A DNA stretch of 64,000 bases, from assembly GCF_022234545.1 (NCBI RefSeq), contig NZ_JAIEUI010000014.1, positions 1 to 64,000 of the forward strand, read 5' to 3'. A program made the position numbers and the translations under genes. The DNA is from Paenibacillus piscarius (GTDB lineage Bacteria; Bacillota; Bacilli; Paenibacillales; Paenibacillaceae). Positions 1 through 8,965 of this stretch are shown here, one piece after another. Each line of letters starts with the position of its first letter. Position 1 is the stretch's first letter. The notes beneath the pieces were generated by a model, which saw only the letters and a program-made list of their open reading frames with translations, was not told the origin of the DNA and ran no database searches.

Positions 1-125
1 TTTTTCGATTACATTTGGTCCGCGTGCCTCCGTCATGGCCAATGTAGTCGGTTTTTCGATTACATTTTGGTCCACGCGCCCCCGCAACTCCCATTGTGTT
101 CGGTTTAATACGCATACATTCCTCC
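1..125. repeat. Partial ~51/52-bp tandem repeat array (array A)
   Basis: About two and a half units of a GC-rich repeat, cut by the window edge. Units carry GTCGGTTTTTCGATTACAT followed by a C-rich spacer and AATGT or CATTGT. The last unit has the variant TTCGG...CGCATACATTCC. The same repeat family, same orientation and same terminal variant occurs at 3833-4110. No spacers of unrelated sequence are present, so it is not a CRISPR array. The open frame across it is a by-product of the repeat. Confidence 0.75.
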
Positions 126-229
126 ACGGCCCCCCTTGGCCTGCCTTCCTGACGTTACCATCCATTCCTAACCAAACCCCAAAAAAGCCGGCCCACACAG
201 GACCGGCTTCCGCTACCGTTCAAGCCTAT

Positions 230-2227
230 TTATAATGACGGCTCCTCGTCCTTCAGCGCCTCCAGAATCTGACCGGCCAGCTTCTCGCCGATGGACAGCA
301 CCTTGAAATCCTCAATCGAGGCTTCCTTGATCTTCTTCAGCGACCCGAAATGCTTCAGCAGCAGCTTCCGGCGCTTGTCTCCGATACCCGGAATCGAATC
401 CAGCTTCGAGGTGACCATCGACTTGCCGCGCTGCTCCCGGTGGAAGGTGATCGCGAAGCGGTGCACCTCATCCTGAATCCGCTGCAGAAGGTAGAACTCC
501 TGGCTGTCCCGGGCGAGCGGAACCGGCTCGGCGGAGTCACCCACCAGCAGGTGGGCCGTTCTGTGCTTGTCATCCTTCACCAGACCGCAGACGGGGATGT
601 ACAGCCCCAGCTCATTCTGCAAAATATCGATCGCAGACGAAATCTGCCCCTTGCCTCCGTCCACAACGATCAAGTCCGGCTGCGGCAGATTCTCCTTCAG
701 CACCCGTTCATACCGCCGGCGGATGACCTCGCGCATCGTCTCATAATCATCCGGGCCCTGAACGGTACGTACCTTGTATTTGCGGTATTCCTTGCGGGCC
801 GGCTTGCCGTCGATGAAAACAACCATCGCCGAGACCGGATTCGCCCCCTGAATGTTCGAGTTATCGAACGCTTCGATCCGGTTCAGCGATTCCAGCCCGA
901 GGCTCTGCCCCAGGCTGCTGGCCGCCCCGGAGGTCCGCTCCTCATCCCGCTCAATCAGGCGGAACTTCTCATCCAGCGCCACCCGGCTGTTCTGGCAGGC
1001 CATCCCGACCATCTGCTTCTTCAGCCCGCGCTGCGGCACATGGACCTTGATGCCCAGCCATTCCTGCAGGGCCGCTGCCCCTCCGGCCGCATCCACGGTT
1101 CCCTCAGCCGCCGCCTCCTGCTCCTGCTGAGCCTCTGCTGCTCCGCCTTCCGGCTCGGCGGCCTCGGACTCATCCTCCGCACCCAAGGCCGCCATCAGCG
1201 CCTGGCCGCTCGGCATGACACCGGTGGCAGGCACACTGCTTCCCTGGCCGGAAGAGCTGCCTGCTTCCGGCGGAAGCATTCCGGCGCTTGCCATATCCGG
1301 CAGCAGGATCTCCTGCGGCAAGGCCGGATTATCGCTGTAATACTGAGTGACATAAGACATGAAGTCACTGTACGCCTCTCCGTAGAACGGAAAAGCCGAT
1401 GAGTGGCGTTGAATCATTTTCCCCTGCCGCATGTACAGAATCTGCACACACATCCAGCCCTTGTCCACCGCATAGCCGAAGACATCGCGGTCCTTGGTAT
1501 CCGCAGTATTGATCTTCTGCTTCTCCATCACGGCATCAATATGCTGAATCTGGTCGCGCAGCTCCTTGGCCCGCTCGAAATACAGCTCCTCCGCGGCCTC
1601 CTGCATCTTCTTCTGCAGATCCTTTTTCACCGCATCATGCCCTCCGCCGAGGAACGAGGAGATGTTCTGGATAATCTCTTCGTAAGCAGACTTCGGAACT
1701 TCCTTCTCGCACGGCGCGAGGCACTGGCCCATATGGTAGTATAGGCAGACTTCCTTCGGCATCACCCCGCATTTGCGCAGCGGATACATCCGGTCGAGCA
1801 GCTTCTTGGTCTGCTGGGCGGCGTAGCTGTTCGGGTACGGACCGAAATACTTCGCTTTATCCTTCAGCACCCTGCGGGTGACTTCGAGGCGCGGATGGGC
1901 TTCATTGGTGATTTTGAGATACGGGAAGGTCTTGTCATCCTTCAGCAGGACGTTGTAACGCGGCATATGCTTCTTGATCAGGTTGCACTCCAGAATGAGC
2001 GCCTCCATGTTGCTTGAAGTGACGATATATTCGAAATCCACAATGCTCGCGACGAGCCGCTGCGTCTTCCCGTTATGGCTGCCTGTAAAATAAGAGCGGA
2101 CACGGTTCTTCAGCACCTTAGCCTTACCGACATAGATGATCGTCCCCTCCTGATTCTTCATCAGATAGCAGCCGGGCAGATCGGGCAGCAGCGCAAGCTT
2201 GTTGCGGATATTATCCATATAATCCAT
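230..2227 (-). CDS. uvrC: Excinuclease ABC subunit UvrC
   Basis: Nucleotide excision repair nuclease subunit of UvrABC, making the incisions either side of a lesion. The 665-aa protein shows the N-terminal GIY-YIG domain (residues ~13-90, with LPGCYLM and IYVGKAK), a UVR helix pair (~200-237), the UvrC RNase H-like endonuclease region after VPQRG (~396), and a C-terminal helix-hairpin-helix ([11 protein letters not shown]). The start at 2227 is chosen because GTGGGGGAGA lies just upstream; the longer frame has no RBS and reads through the trxA terminator. Oddity: residues ~312-385 are a low-complexity Ala/Glu/Gly/Ser-rich insertion between the ILLP and [11 protein letters not shown] segments, which are normally close together. 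It lies downstream of trxA on the same strand. Confidence 0.96.
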   Translation of the reverse strand: MDYMDNIRNKLALLPDLPGCYLMKNQEGTIIYVGKAKVLKNRVRSYFTGSHNGKTQRLVASIVDFEYIVTSSNMEALILECNLIKKHMPRYNVLLKDDKTFPYLKITNEAHPRLEVTRRVLKDKAKYFGPYPNSYAAQQTKKLLDRMYPLRKCGVMPKEVCLYYHMGQCLAPCEKEVPKSAYEEIIQNISSFLGGGHDAVKKDLQKKMQEAAEELYFERAKELRDQIQHIDAVMEKQKINTADTKDRDVFGYAVDKGWMCVQILYMRQGKMIQRHSSAFPFYGEAYSDFMSYVTQYYSDNPALPQEILLPDMASAGMLPPEAGSSSGQGSSVPATGVMPSGQALMAALGAEDESEAAEPEGGAAEAQQEQEAAAEGTVDAAGGAAALQEWLGIKVHVPQRGLKKQMVGMACQNSRVALDEKFRLIERDEERTSGAASSLGQSLGLESLNRIEAFDNSNIQGANPVSAMVVFIDGKPARKEYRKYKVRTVQGPDDYETMREVIRRRYERVLKENLPQPDLIVVDGGKGQISSAIDILQNELGLYIPVCGLVKDDKHRTAHLLVGDSAEPVPLARDSQEFYLLQRIQDEVHRFAITFHREQRGKSMVTSKLDSIPGIGDKRRKLLLKHFGSLKKIKEASIEDFKVLSIGEKLAGQILEALKDEEPSL

Positions 2228-2326
2228 AAGTTCTCCCCCACCTGTTACTACAGTGTTATAAGGTAAGTTTAGAATAGAATGCACTAAGGATTCAAGCTTA
2301 AATATAGAACATCCGTTTCCATTGGA

Positions 2327-2366
2327 CACACAAAGCGCCTCCGGACATCCGAAGGCGCTTTGTGTG
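2327..2366 (-). terminator. Terminator-like hairpin between trxA and uvrC
   Basis: Perfect 14-bp inverted repeat (CACACAAAGCGCCT / AGGCGCTTTGTGTG) with a 12-nt loop. It lies just after trxA and before uvrC on the minus strand. No long T-run follows, so termination may be partial. Confidence 0.65.
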
Positions 2367-2406
2367 AGGGGGCCGCAAGGCCCCGGCAACAGCAGATTAT
2401 AATCAA

Positions 2407-2724
2407 TTATTGATGCTTAGCAACGATATTCTTAAGGGAATCCTTGGAATTCAGACCGACAACCTTATCAACCGGCTGGCCGTCCTTGAAGAAGATCAAT
2501 GTAGGAATACTCATCACACCGAAACGGGAAGCCGTCTCAGGGTTCTCATCGACATTCAGCTTCGCAATCTTCACATCGTCACCCAGCTCGGTGGACAGTT
2601 CCTCCAGAATAGGGGCAAGCATCTTGCAAGGGCCACACCAAGGTGCCCAGAAATCTACAACAACAGTACCTTGACCTTCCACTTCATTCACGAAGGACTG
2701 GTCCGACACATTCACGATAGCCAT
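2407..2724 (-). CDS. trxA: Thioredoxin
   Basis: Cytoplasmic dithiol-disulfide oxidoreductase of 105 aa, the normal length for TrxA. The active-site WCGPC lies in the usual context ([17 protein letters not shown]), and the cis-proline region is present as SIPTLIFF. Start at 2724 is supported by AAGGAGGAAC about 6 nt upstream; the extended upstream frame has no RBS and is rejected. It is the first gene of a minus-strand pair with uvrC, separated by a hairpin. Confidence 0.97.
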   Translation of the reverse strand: MAIVNVSDQSFVNEVEGQGTVVVDFWAPWCGPCKMLAPILEELSTELGDDVKIAKLNVDENPETASRFGVMSIPTLIFFKDGQPVDKVVGLNSKDSLKNIVAKHQ

Positions 2725-2933
2725 GATATTGTTCCTCCTTAAAAGTTGTGAGCATCCGCTTAAGTTGTACGAAATCACTTCTGCTCCTATAGCCTGAGCC
2801 AAGCCTGCAGAAATTACTCCGAGAAGTATAGCAGGGTAAAATGCTTCATGTAATATGATAACCAGTTACAGGAACAGTATAACACAATTACTATACATTT
2901 GTAATGTGTTTCGGTAAATTATATTGTATAAAA

Positions 2934-3419
2934 TTAATTTGAAATATCTAGTTTCATTGTCCAGGAGGTTCCAGCAATCCCGTAAAACTGAAACCCAAGC
3001 TTCTCGTATAACTTGACGGCCCCCTGATTATCCGGATCTACGCTTAAAGAGAGAGCAGAGTGACCATCCGATCTTGCTTGGTCGATAATTTCCTTCATCA
3101 GCCTAACGCCTACACCCTGATGTCTGAAGTCTGGCCGGATCGCGATCCCTAGCTCGGGCGTCTGCGCATCCACGAAACCGTATCCCTGGTTTGTCTCATC
3201 GAATAACCGGTACCAGGCAGCACCTGCGGGGATATTGCCGATGAGCGCGATTAGCGCACGGTCGCCGGGCCGTCCCCAATTCTCATTATACTTCCGGATC
3301 GCAGGGGAATTCAGCAGCTCATCTCTGGGCGGCTTTCCTTCAGCGATATGAATAGACTCATAATGCATCTCCAGCAAAAAATCATAATCCTGCGGCTCCG
3401 CAGGTTTTATGTGCAGCAT
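2934..3419 (-). CDS. GNAT family N-acetyltransferase
   Basis: Probable acetyl-CoA-dependent acetyltransferase, substrate unknown. The 161-aa protein has the GNAT core: IRPDFRHQGVGVRLMKEII matches motif A (acetyl-CoA pyrophosphate loop, R-x-x-G-x-G), followed by ALSLSVDPDNQGAVKLYEKLGF (motif B). Start 3419 follows AAGGGTGATTC; an in-frame ATG at 3446 lacks an RBS. The gene stands alone between the trxA promoter side and a divergent small membrane protein, so context gives no substrate clue. Confidence 0.85.
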   Translation of the reverse strand: MLHIKPAEPQDYDFLLEMHYESIHIAEGKPPRDELLNSPAIRKYNENWGRPGDRALIALIGNIPAGAAWYRLFDETNQGYGFVDAQTPELGIAIRPDFRHQGVGVRLMKEIIDQARSDGHSALSLSVDPDNQGAVKLYEKLGFQFYGIAGTSWTMKLDISN

Positions 3420-3590
3420 AGAATCACCCTTTGTGTTTGCTGACATACGGTTAAAACGCGGATCTTATCTTTACATCTTCCAGCCATCTTCGTATACTTG
3501 AGGAAAGCGCATTAATTGTCAATGACTTCTCTCACATGTATAACTGTAACCCACATTATGCAGTCATGCAACAGCAAGGAGGAAGAAGCG

Positions 3591-3746
3591 ATGGATGTCA
3601 ACGCGCAGGTCCGTGACCCGCGGGAGCATGTCAATGAGGAACCCCGCAACGATCTTGGTGATCTGATGGCCGGATTCTTCGGAATGGCCGGATTTATGAC
3701 CGTCGTCTTTTTTGGTATGGTGATTATCAAGTTCTTGTCCGAATAG
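3591..3746 (+). CDS. Small single-pass membrane protein (51 aa)
   Basis: Unrecognised small protein. It begins with a charged, acidic/basic cytosolic half (MDVNAQVRDPREHVNEEP) and ends in one hydrophobic helix (MAGFFGMAGFMTVVFFGMVII) plus a short tail. The start at 3591 is set by AAGGAGGAAG eight nucleotides upstream; the upstream in-frame ATGs have no RBS. A rho-independent terminator follows immediately, supporting a real monocistronic gene. Function unknown. Confidence 0.7.
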   Translation: MDVNAQVRDPREHVNEEPRNDLGDLMAGFFGMAGFMTVVFFGMVIIKFLSE

Positions 3747-3767
3747 CCGGGCAGAACATCCGTCAGC

Positions 3768-3799
3768 ACCGCCTCTCCGGGCGGGTTGGCGGTTTTTTG
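3768..3799 (+). terminator. Rho-independent terminator
   Basis: ACCGCC / GGCGGT stem followed by TTTTTG, directly after the small membrane protein gene. Confidence 0.7.
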
Positions 3800-3832
3800 T
3801 GTGTACAGAATCCCGACGCCCCGCCCAATTGT

Positions 3833-4110
3833 GATCGGTTTTCCGATTACATTTGGCCCGCACGCCTTCACGCGGCGCATTGTGGTCGGTTTTCCGATTA
3901 CATTTGGCACGCACGCCTTTACGCGGCGCATTGTGATCGGTTTTCCGATTACATTTGGCCCGCTCGCCTTCACGCGGCGCATTGTAATCGGTTTTCCGAT
4001 TACATTTGGCCCGCATGCCTTTACGCGGCGCATTGTGATCGGTTTTCCGATTACATCCCGCCCACGCGCCGATGCACCACCCAATGTGTTCGCTTTTTCG
4101 CATACATTCC
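3833..4110. repeat. 51-bp tandem repeat array (array B), five units plus variant end unit
   Basis: Units begin at 3833, 3884, 3935, 3986, 4037 and 4088, an exact 51-bp period. Each of the first five contains the palindrome ATCGGTTTTCCGAT (or a one-base variant) then TACATTTGGC, and most units then have GCCTT(C/T)ACGCGGCGCATTGT. The sixth is a diverged copy with TTCGC...CGCATACATTCC, as at the end of array A. Because 51 is divisible by three, several frames stay open on both strands; these are not genes. It fills the gap between a small membrane protein and the GH43 gene. Confidence 0.9.
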
Positions 4111-4206
4111 ACCCGCGTCCGGTGAAATCAGCTGTCAAACAAAATATCATACTTTTATAATAAAATATTCCATTTTTGAGCCTCCACATCCATGATAACC
4201 TTGATT

Positions 4207-4220
4207 TGAAAACGTTATCA
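4207..4220. promoter_or_regulatory. Putative CcpA-binding cre site
   Basis: TGAAAACGTTATCA matches the Bacillus cre consensus TGWAARCGYTWNCW at every position. It lies 22 nt before the GH43 start and just upstream of its RBS, a position suited to catabolite repression. A -10-like TATAAT at 4156-4161 would place the site downstream of transcription start. Confidence 0.7.
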
Positions 4221-4242
4221 ATCATTCAATAAGGAGGCAAAA

Positions 4243-5619
4243 ATGATGAAAAAGCTTCTAGGCATCGCCCTGGCAGGCTTATTGGCATCGGCACTGTATT
4301 CTCCGGTGTCGTTCGCCGATAACCCGGTTGTCCAGACCATCTATACGGCGGACCCCGCTCCGCTGGTGTACAACGACACGGTGTACCTGTACACCGGACA
4401 TGACGAGGACAATTCGACCTACTACACGATGAATGAATGGAGGGTCTACTCCTCCAAGGACATGGTGAACTGGACGGATCACGGATCGCCGCTGTCTTAC
4501 AAGGCGTTCAAATGGTCGAGCGGCGAGGCCTGGGCCAGCCAGGTAATCGAGCGCAACGGCAAATTCTACTTCTATGTGACCGCCAAAAGCACCTCGCTCG
4601 GCCGTCCCGCCATCGGCGTCGCCGTCTCTGACAGCCCTACCGGACCGTTCGTGGACGCCATCGGCAAGCCGCTGGTCTCCAGCAGCTGGGGCGACATCGA
4701 CCCCACGGTCTATATAGACAGTGACGGCCAGGCTTACCTCTACTGGGGCAATCCGACGCTGAAATATGTGAAGCTGAATTCCGATATGATCTCCTACAAC
4801 CAGAGTACCGGGATCATCCAGGTTCCGATGACCACGGAGAGCTTCGGCGTACGTAACGGCAACGCTGACCGGCCGACTCTCTATGAGGAAGGCCCCTGGT
4901 TCTACAAGCGCGGCAGCTTGTACTATATGGTCTATGCGGCAAGCGGCATTCCCGAGAATATCGCTTACTCTACCAGTTCTTCGCCGACCGGCCCGTGGAA
5001 ATACCGGGGAATTATTATGCCTACGCAGGGCGGCAGCTTCACGAATCACCCGGGTATCATTGATTTCAAGGGGCGCTCTTATTTCTTTTATCACAATGGC
5101 GCACTTCCCGGAGGCGGCGGCTTCACCCGCTCGGTCGCCGTCGAACAATTCACCTACAACGCAGACGGCACCTTCCCGGTCATCAACATGACCACCGCCG
5201 GTCCGCAGGCTGTTGCGACGCTTAATCCCTATGTCAGAACACAGGCCGAGACGAGCGCATGGGCAGCGGGGGTGGAGACTGAGACCACCACAGATACGGA
5301 TGGCGGATTGAATGTGGGCTATATCGAGAACGGCGATTATCTCAAAATCAAAAACGTCAACTTCGGAGCCGGAGCCTCCGCCTTTGAGGCAAGGGTGGCT
5401 TCAGCAGGCAGCGGCGGTAATATTGAGCTGCGGCTGGACAGCCCCACCGGAGCCTTGATCGGCACCTGCGCGGTCCAGAATACCGGGGGCTGGCAGACCT
5501 GGGCAACCAAGACCTGCCCGGTCAGCGGAGCAAGCGGCACTCACGACCTCTACCTGAAATTCACGGGCGGCAGCGGGTATCTGTTCAATCTCAACTGGTG
5601 GAAATTCAGCGCCAGCTAA
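4243..5619 (+). CDS. Secreted glycoside hydrolase family 43 with C-terminal CBM6-like domain
   Basis: Extracellular glycosidase likely acting on arabinose- or xylose-containing plant polysaccharides. The 458-aa protein has a signal peptide (MMKKLLGIALAGLL...SFADN). A five-bladed GH43 domain follows (~27-320), with the expected acidic triad: base Asp in TADPAPLVYND, pKa Asp in DIDPTVYIDSDG, and acid Glu in YEEGPWFYKRG. The C-terminal ~125 residues (QAETSAWAAG... YIENGDYLKIKNV... YLFNLNWWKF) look like a family 6 carbohydrate-binding module. RBS AAGGAGG precedes the ATG. A perfect cre site suggests CcpA repression. Subfamily and exact substrate cannot be fixed from reading alone; arabinofuranosidase or xylosidase are both possible. 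Confidence 0.9.
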   Translation: MMKKLLGIALAGLLASALYSPVSFADNPVVQTIYTADPAPLVYNDTVYLYTGHDEDNSTYYTMNEWRVYSSKDMVNWTDHGSPLSYKAFKWSSGEAWASQVIERNGKFYFYVTAKSTSLGRPAIGVAVSDSPTGPFVDAIGKPLVSSSWGDIDPTVYIDSDGQAYLYWGNPTLKYVKLNSDMISYNQSTGIIQVPMTTESFGVRNGNADRPTLYEEGPWFYKRGSLYYMVYAASGIPENIAYSTSSSPTGPWKYRGIIMPTQGGSFTNHPGIIDFKGRSYFFYHNGALPGGGGFTRSVAVEQFTYNADGTFPVINMTTAGPQAVATLNPYVRTQAETSAWAAGVETETTTDTDGGLNVGYIENGDYLKIKNVNFGAGASAFEARVASAGSGGNIELRLDSPTGALIGTCAVQNTGGWQTWATKTCPVSGASGTHDLYLKFTGGSGYLFNLNWWKFSAS

Positions 5620-5650
5620 TCCCAGCTCACTGTAACTAGCAGCTCAGCAC

Positions 5651-5690
5651 AAAGGGGCCCCAGCCATCACATGGACTGGGACCCCTTTTT
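5651..5690. terminator. Bidirectional terminator
   Basis: AAAGGGG-CCCAG / CTGGG-CCCCTTTTT stem-loop between the convergent GH43 and dnaI genes. The T-run on the plus strand and A-run on the other allow use in both directions. Confidence 0.8.
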
Positions 5691-5697
5691 ATATTTT

Positions 5698-6657
5698 TTA
5701 CCCTCTGGCCTTCCCGCGCTGGTTCTCCCCATGCAGAGGAATCACCTCTACAAACGGGGCAATCCGGTCCATCAGCCGCTGGCCCTTGTAGACCTCCTCG
5801 CCGTCCTTGCTGGTGATGCTGAGATGCTTCTCCAGCCCGTCCAGCGGATAATTCGAGGTATAGAAGGTGGGCTTGCGGTTCATCCGGTAGTTCAGGATCG
5901 CTCCCAGCACATGGTCCCGGGCCCAGGGATTCAGGTTCTCGGCACCAATGTCGTCAAAGATCAGCAGATCGCAGTTCTTCAGCGTATCGACCATCTCTTT
6001 GAGCTTCTGGTTGTCCATCATGATCAGCTTCAATTCCTCGATGAAATCCGGCATATACACAATCACACCGCTGTATCCCGAGATCGCCAGCTCATGGAGC
6101 AGGTAGCACATCAGGAAGGTTTTGCCGGTCCCGAAGCTGCCCTGCAGATAGATCCCCTGGGAAGTAAGCCCCTCTGCCCGTACAGCCGCAATATAGTCAA
6201 AAATCTTATTCACGGCCGAGGCCCGCCGGGGGTCCTTGCCCATAATATCCATCTCATCATAACCGCCGTTCAGCACCCGCTCGTCTACATAGAAGCTGCG
6301 GATCCGCTTGCGGATATTGTCCTGGTTATCCTGGGCGATCTTCAGCTCGCACGGCGTCTTACGCTCATACAGATCCGGCACACCGTTCACCGTCTCGACC
6401 GTAAGCTTGCTGTAATGCCCCTGGAAGTCATTCGGACAATTCGCCAGGCCGGGGCAGTTCTTACAATGCTTGTCCTCCTCGACATACTGGTACAGACGGC
6501 TTAAGTGCAGCCGCAGCCGGGACTCGTCCAGCTCGGGGTGCTCCGCCTGAAGCTGCTTGACCAGCGGATGGTTCAGCAGCTTCTGCTCCAGGTCGCGGGA
6601 GCGCTGGCGCAGAGCGGGATTATTCATGGAACGCAGCACGTCGCCCGTTGACTCCAT
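5698..6657 (-). CDS. dnaI: Primosomal protein DnaI (helicase loader)
   Basis: Loads the replicative helicase during initiation and restart, acting with DnaB and DnaD in firmicutes. The 319-aa protein has an N-terminal zinc-binding segment (H64, C65, C68, C74 in KHCKNCPGLANCPN) and a C-terminal AAA+ domain. Walker A is GSFGTGKT at ~173-180 and Walker B is LLIFDDIGAE at ~231-240. The start follows GTGAGGTG. It lies 18 nt downstream of dnaB on the same strand, the usual firmicute dnaB-dnaI pairing. Confidence 0.95.
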   Translation of the reverse strand: MESTGDVLRSMNNPALRQRSRDLEQKLLNHPLVKQLQAEHPELDESRLRLHLSRLYQYVEEDKHCKNCPGLANCPNDFQGHYSKLTVETVNGVPDLYERKTPCELKIAQDNQDNIRKRIRSFYVDERVLNGGYDEMDIMGKDPRRASAVNKIFDYIAAVRAEGLTSQGIYLQGSFGTGKTFLMCYLLHELAISGYSGVIVYMPDFIEELKLIMMDNQKLKEMVDTLKNCDLLIFDDIGAENLNPWARDHVLGAILNYRMNRKPTFYTSNYPLDGLEKHLSITSKDGEEVYKGQRLMDRIAPFVEVIPLHGENQRGKARG

Positions 6658-6675
6658 CGCTGCACCTCACTTTCT

Positions 6676-8223
6676 TCAGGGCGTTCTTAGAGCACCCTTC
6701 TTCTTGCTGGCCTTAATCTCGGCCGCTTTCTTCATCATCGCCGCGAACTCCTCCTCCGATACCGTTCCGGCGCTGCCGTCATCGAGCACAATCGGAATCT
6801 CCGCCTTGCCGGAACGCCCGCCGCTCTTATTATACGAACGCTGGCGGTTCCCTGCTGATCCTGTGCCGGAGGCTGCGGGAGCTGCTCCCTTGCCCTTCAC
6901 CTTGGACTGGTCGCGGATATAGCGAACGGCCTTCTCGTAGGTATTCACCTGCTTCACCAGCATGTTGGAGGCAATCGCCTCCACGAAGTTGCGGTTCATC
7001 CGCTGCTCGCCGCCGGAAGCCACCATCGTCATCAGGTAGTGAATCAGCACGTTGATTACTTCGCCGTTCAGCTTGTAATTCAAATCGATCTTCTCGAAGA
7101 TATCGATCAGCTGGCCCGGAACTGCCCCGGGAAAAAAGGTCTGCAGCAGCCGGGTATAAGGCTCATTGCGCAGCATCATATTATATTGATGAATGTCGCA
7201 TTTGGACAGGAATTGCGGCGGAACCTCGACATAATATTCCATCTCGACCGCCTGCTCCACCGGTGCGGCAGAGAGATCATGGCCTTCGGCAGCAGCGCGC
7301 AGCGAGACCACCTTGGCAGCGGCGATGTCCCGCTTCTCCTGGCGCTTCAGATCCTGACGGTAATGCTGGCTCGCCTTGTACTGAAGCGTATCCAGAATAA
7401 CCTCCCCGTCCGCGGTGAAGACGTCGTCCTCATCCAGCAGGCGGCAGACATCCTGAGGTCCCAGCTCATATTTGCGGGCTACATAATTGATAACACCCAT
7501 CTGATTATGGTCGTAACGCAGCTTCTCCACATGGGCACGGTTCACCGATTCACGCGGAAAGCGCAGAATAATATCACTGTAGTCAATCCCTGGTTCAGCG
7601 GCCGGGACCAGGCCCGGTTGGCGCACAGAAGCCACCTCGGCCAGCGCCTGCTCCAGCTCATAGTCAATGACATGGGTATTCAGCTCGAAGATATCATAGA
7701 AGGGCAGTGAGATATTCTCCTTGCCGACGGAGCGGCTGCTCCATTCCTCCGGCTCCCGGCTCCAGAACTGCTCGCGCAGCGACAATACGGCGAACTTGCC
7801 GATCTTATCCCGGAGAAGCAGGGTCAAATGCTGGGTGGCAAAAAAATCAGCCGGCGACAGCGGCGGCATCAGTTCATACTCATACATATAATCATCGTTC
7901 TCCGGGGCATAGATCCGGCTGGTCTGAAGCAGACCGACCGCTTCCAGCCTGGAGGCCTGGTCAACTAAATATTTGCGCCCCTTCTCGTTAGGCTCCACGC
8001 CCAGGGTCATGAAGAGCCGGCGCTGCTGCTCCACACCGGAGTAACCGATGGATTCCGCCGGAATATGCGCGGACAGCAGCCGGTACAGGCTGACGGCGAA
8101 CGCGCCGACCATCGGCTGATAGACCGAGCTGAGCATACGTTCATCCACATGGCTTAGACCGAATTCGCGGGATACGCAGTACCGATGATGTTCAGTGAAA
8201 TGATGCAGGTTGCTCATACGCAT
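6676..8223 (-). CDS. dnaB: Replication initiation and membrane attachment protein DnaB (DnaD/DnaB family)
   Basis: Firmicute primosome component (not the replicative helicase) which recruits the helicase-loader complex to oriC with DnaD and DnaI. The 515-aa protein shows the N-terminal winged-helix-like region (FGLSHVDERMLSSVYQPMVG) and a C-terminal DnaD/DnaB2 domain, ending in a low-complexity Gly/Ser/Lys linker and a MMKKAAEIKASKKK tail. ATG at 8223 is preceded by GGGGGAGGT; an in-frame ATG two codons later is equally possible. Followed directly by dnaI. Confidence 0.92.
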   Translation of the reverse strand: MRMSNLHHFTEHHRYCVSREFGLSHVDERMLSSVYQPMVGAFAVSLYRLLSAHIPAESIGYSGVEQQRRLFMTLGVEPNEKGRKYLVDQASRLEAVGLLQTSRIYAPENDDYMYEYELMPPLSPADFFATQHLTLLLRDKIGKFAVLSLREQFWSREPEEWSSRSVGKENISLPFYDIFELNTHVIDYELEQALAEVASVRQPGLVPAAEPGIDYSDIILRFPRESVNRAHVEKLRYDHNQMGVINYVARKYELGPQDVCRLLDEDDVFTADGEVILDTLQYKASQHYRQDLKRQEKRDIAAAKVVSLRAAAEGHDLSAAPVEQAVEMEYYVEVPPQFLSKCDIHQYNMMLRNEPYTRLLQTFFPGAVPGQLIDIFEKIDLNYKLNGEVINVLIHYLMTMVASGGEQRMNRNFVEAIASNMLVKQVNTYEKAVRYIRDQSKVKGKGAAPAASGTGSAGNRQRSYNKSGGRSGKAEIPIVLDDGSAGTVSEEEFAAMMKKAAEIKASKKKGALRTP

Positions 8224-8330
8224 CTGCGGATACCTCCCCCTTTGCTATACCATATACGAATTCATATAGATTTCTATTCTATCACAAAACACCCGGCCGG
8301 AAATGTAAAAAAAAGTCCAAAAATGAAGAA

Positions 8331-8372
8331 AAAACGGCCCCGCCCCAAACATTGCAGGCAGTCAGCCGTTTC
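8331..8372 (-). terminator. Terminator of the yuiB-like gene
   Basis: On the minus strand AAACGGC and GCCGTTT form the stem, followed by a T-rich tract (TTTTTTCTTC). It lies between the YuiB-like gene and dnaB. Confidence 0.65.
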
Positions 8373-8400
8373 TTGACCCTTGCGGTCCGCAGGATATCAT

Positions 8401-8697
8401 TCAGAACATCTTGTATCCGCCAAGCCGCAGCTTCTGAATGGTCCAGCCGCTCAGCACCGCTCCGGCCAGGCCCGCTACGCCGGTCAGATAATCGACGATG
8501 TGGAAGGTCGAGAGATGCTCCCACAGCGACATGGCGCTGCGGTCCCAGATGGAGTAGACCACCACCGGAAGAATAACAAGCACGAACAGATAGGCGGGAA
8601 ACCAGGTAGTCTTCATTAACATATTCAGGATGAAGCCAATGCCGAACATCATGACAAAGAATAACACGGCCAGCACAAATACCGGAATGAATCCCAT
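8401..8697 (-). CDS. YuiB-like integral membrane protein
   Basis: Small membrane protein of 98 aa with hydrophobic helices (PVFVLAVLFFVMMFGIGFIL, then AYLFVLVILPVVVYSI and a third near the C-terminus). The GIGFILNMLMKTTW segment resembles Bacillus YuiB. Start at 8697 is supported by GAGAGGGGATAG; the longer frame lacks an RBS. In Bacillus the yui genes neighbour NADH dehydrogenase and yumC, both of which occur further along this window. Function unknown. Confidence 0.75.
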   Translation of the reverse strand: MGFIPVFVLAVLFFVMMFGIGFILNMLMKTTWFPAYLFVLVILPVVVYSIWDRSAMSLWEHLSTFHIVDYLTGVAGLAGAVLSGWTIQKLRLGGYKMF

Positions 8698-8965
8698 CGT
8701 ACCGCTATCCCCTCTCTCTATAAAGAACCGCACACGAAAGATTATTTAATATTAAGTTTACTAGAAAAAATGTAACGAAGCAATGAACATTATCATGCAG
8801 CAGGCCGGGAATAGCGTAATCAGCGGCAGCAGCGTTTGCTCTCTGCGGCCGGCTGCGCTACAATGCAAATAGCACCCGACCTATGTTGATACATATTTAA
8901 GGTATGCGGACTGGGAAGATTTTACGCGAAGGAAGACCACCGATAATCTATAAGGAGTGAACAAC

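Noticed and set aside
35-235. 66-aa ORF across array A
   Set aside because: Same repeat artefact; no RBS and composition unlike protein.
350-1402. 350-aa ORF antisense to uvrC
   Set aside because: Mirror of uvrC codon bias; no RBS or domain.
3833-4110. CRISPR array
   Set aside because: Period is fixed and the whole unit repeats; there are no unique spacers and no cas genes.
4133-4161. Full SigA promoter for GH43
   Set aside because: TATAAT is good, but the -35 at proper spacing (TGTCAA) is poor; kept only as a remark.
3512-4225. Long ORFs on both strands through the 51-bp repeats (e.g. 237, 182, 132 and 124 aa)
   Set aside because: The 51-bp period is a multiple of three, so frames stay open. 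No RBS, repetitive product, no domain.
4279-5148. 289-aa ORF antisense to GH43
   Set aside because: Shadow frame of a GC-rich gene with clear signal peptide, catalytic residues and RBS on the plus strand.
7039-7710. 223-aa ORF antisense to dnaB
   Set aside because: Shadow of dnaB; no recognisable motif.
8957-8965. GTG start for hemQ at 8957
   Set aside because: The GTG overlaps the AAGGAG sequence; TTG at 8966 has correct RBS spacing.
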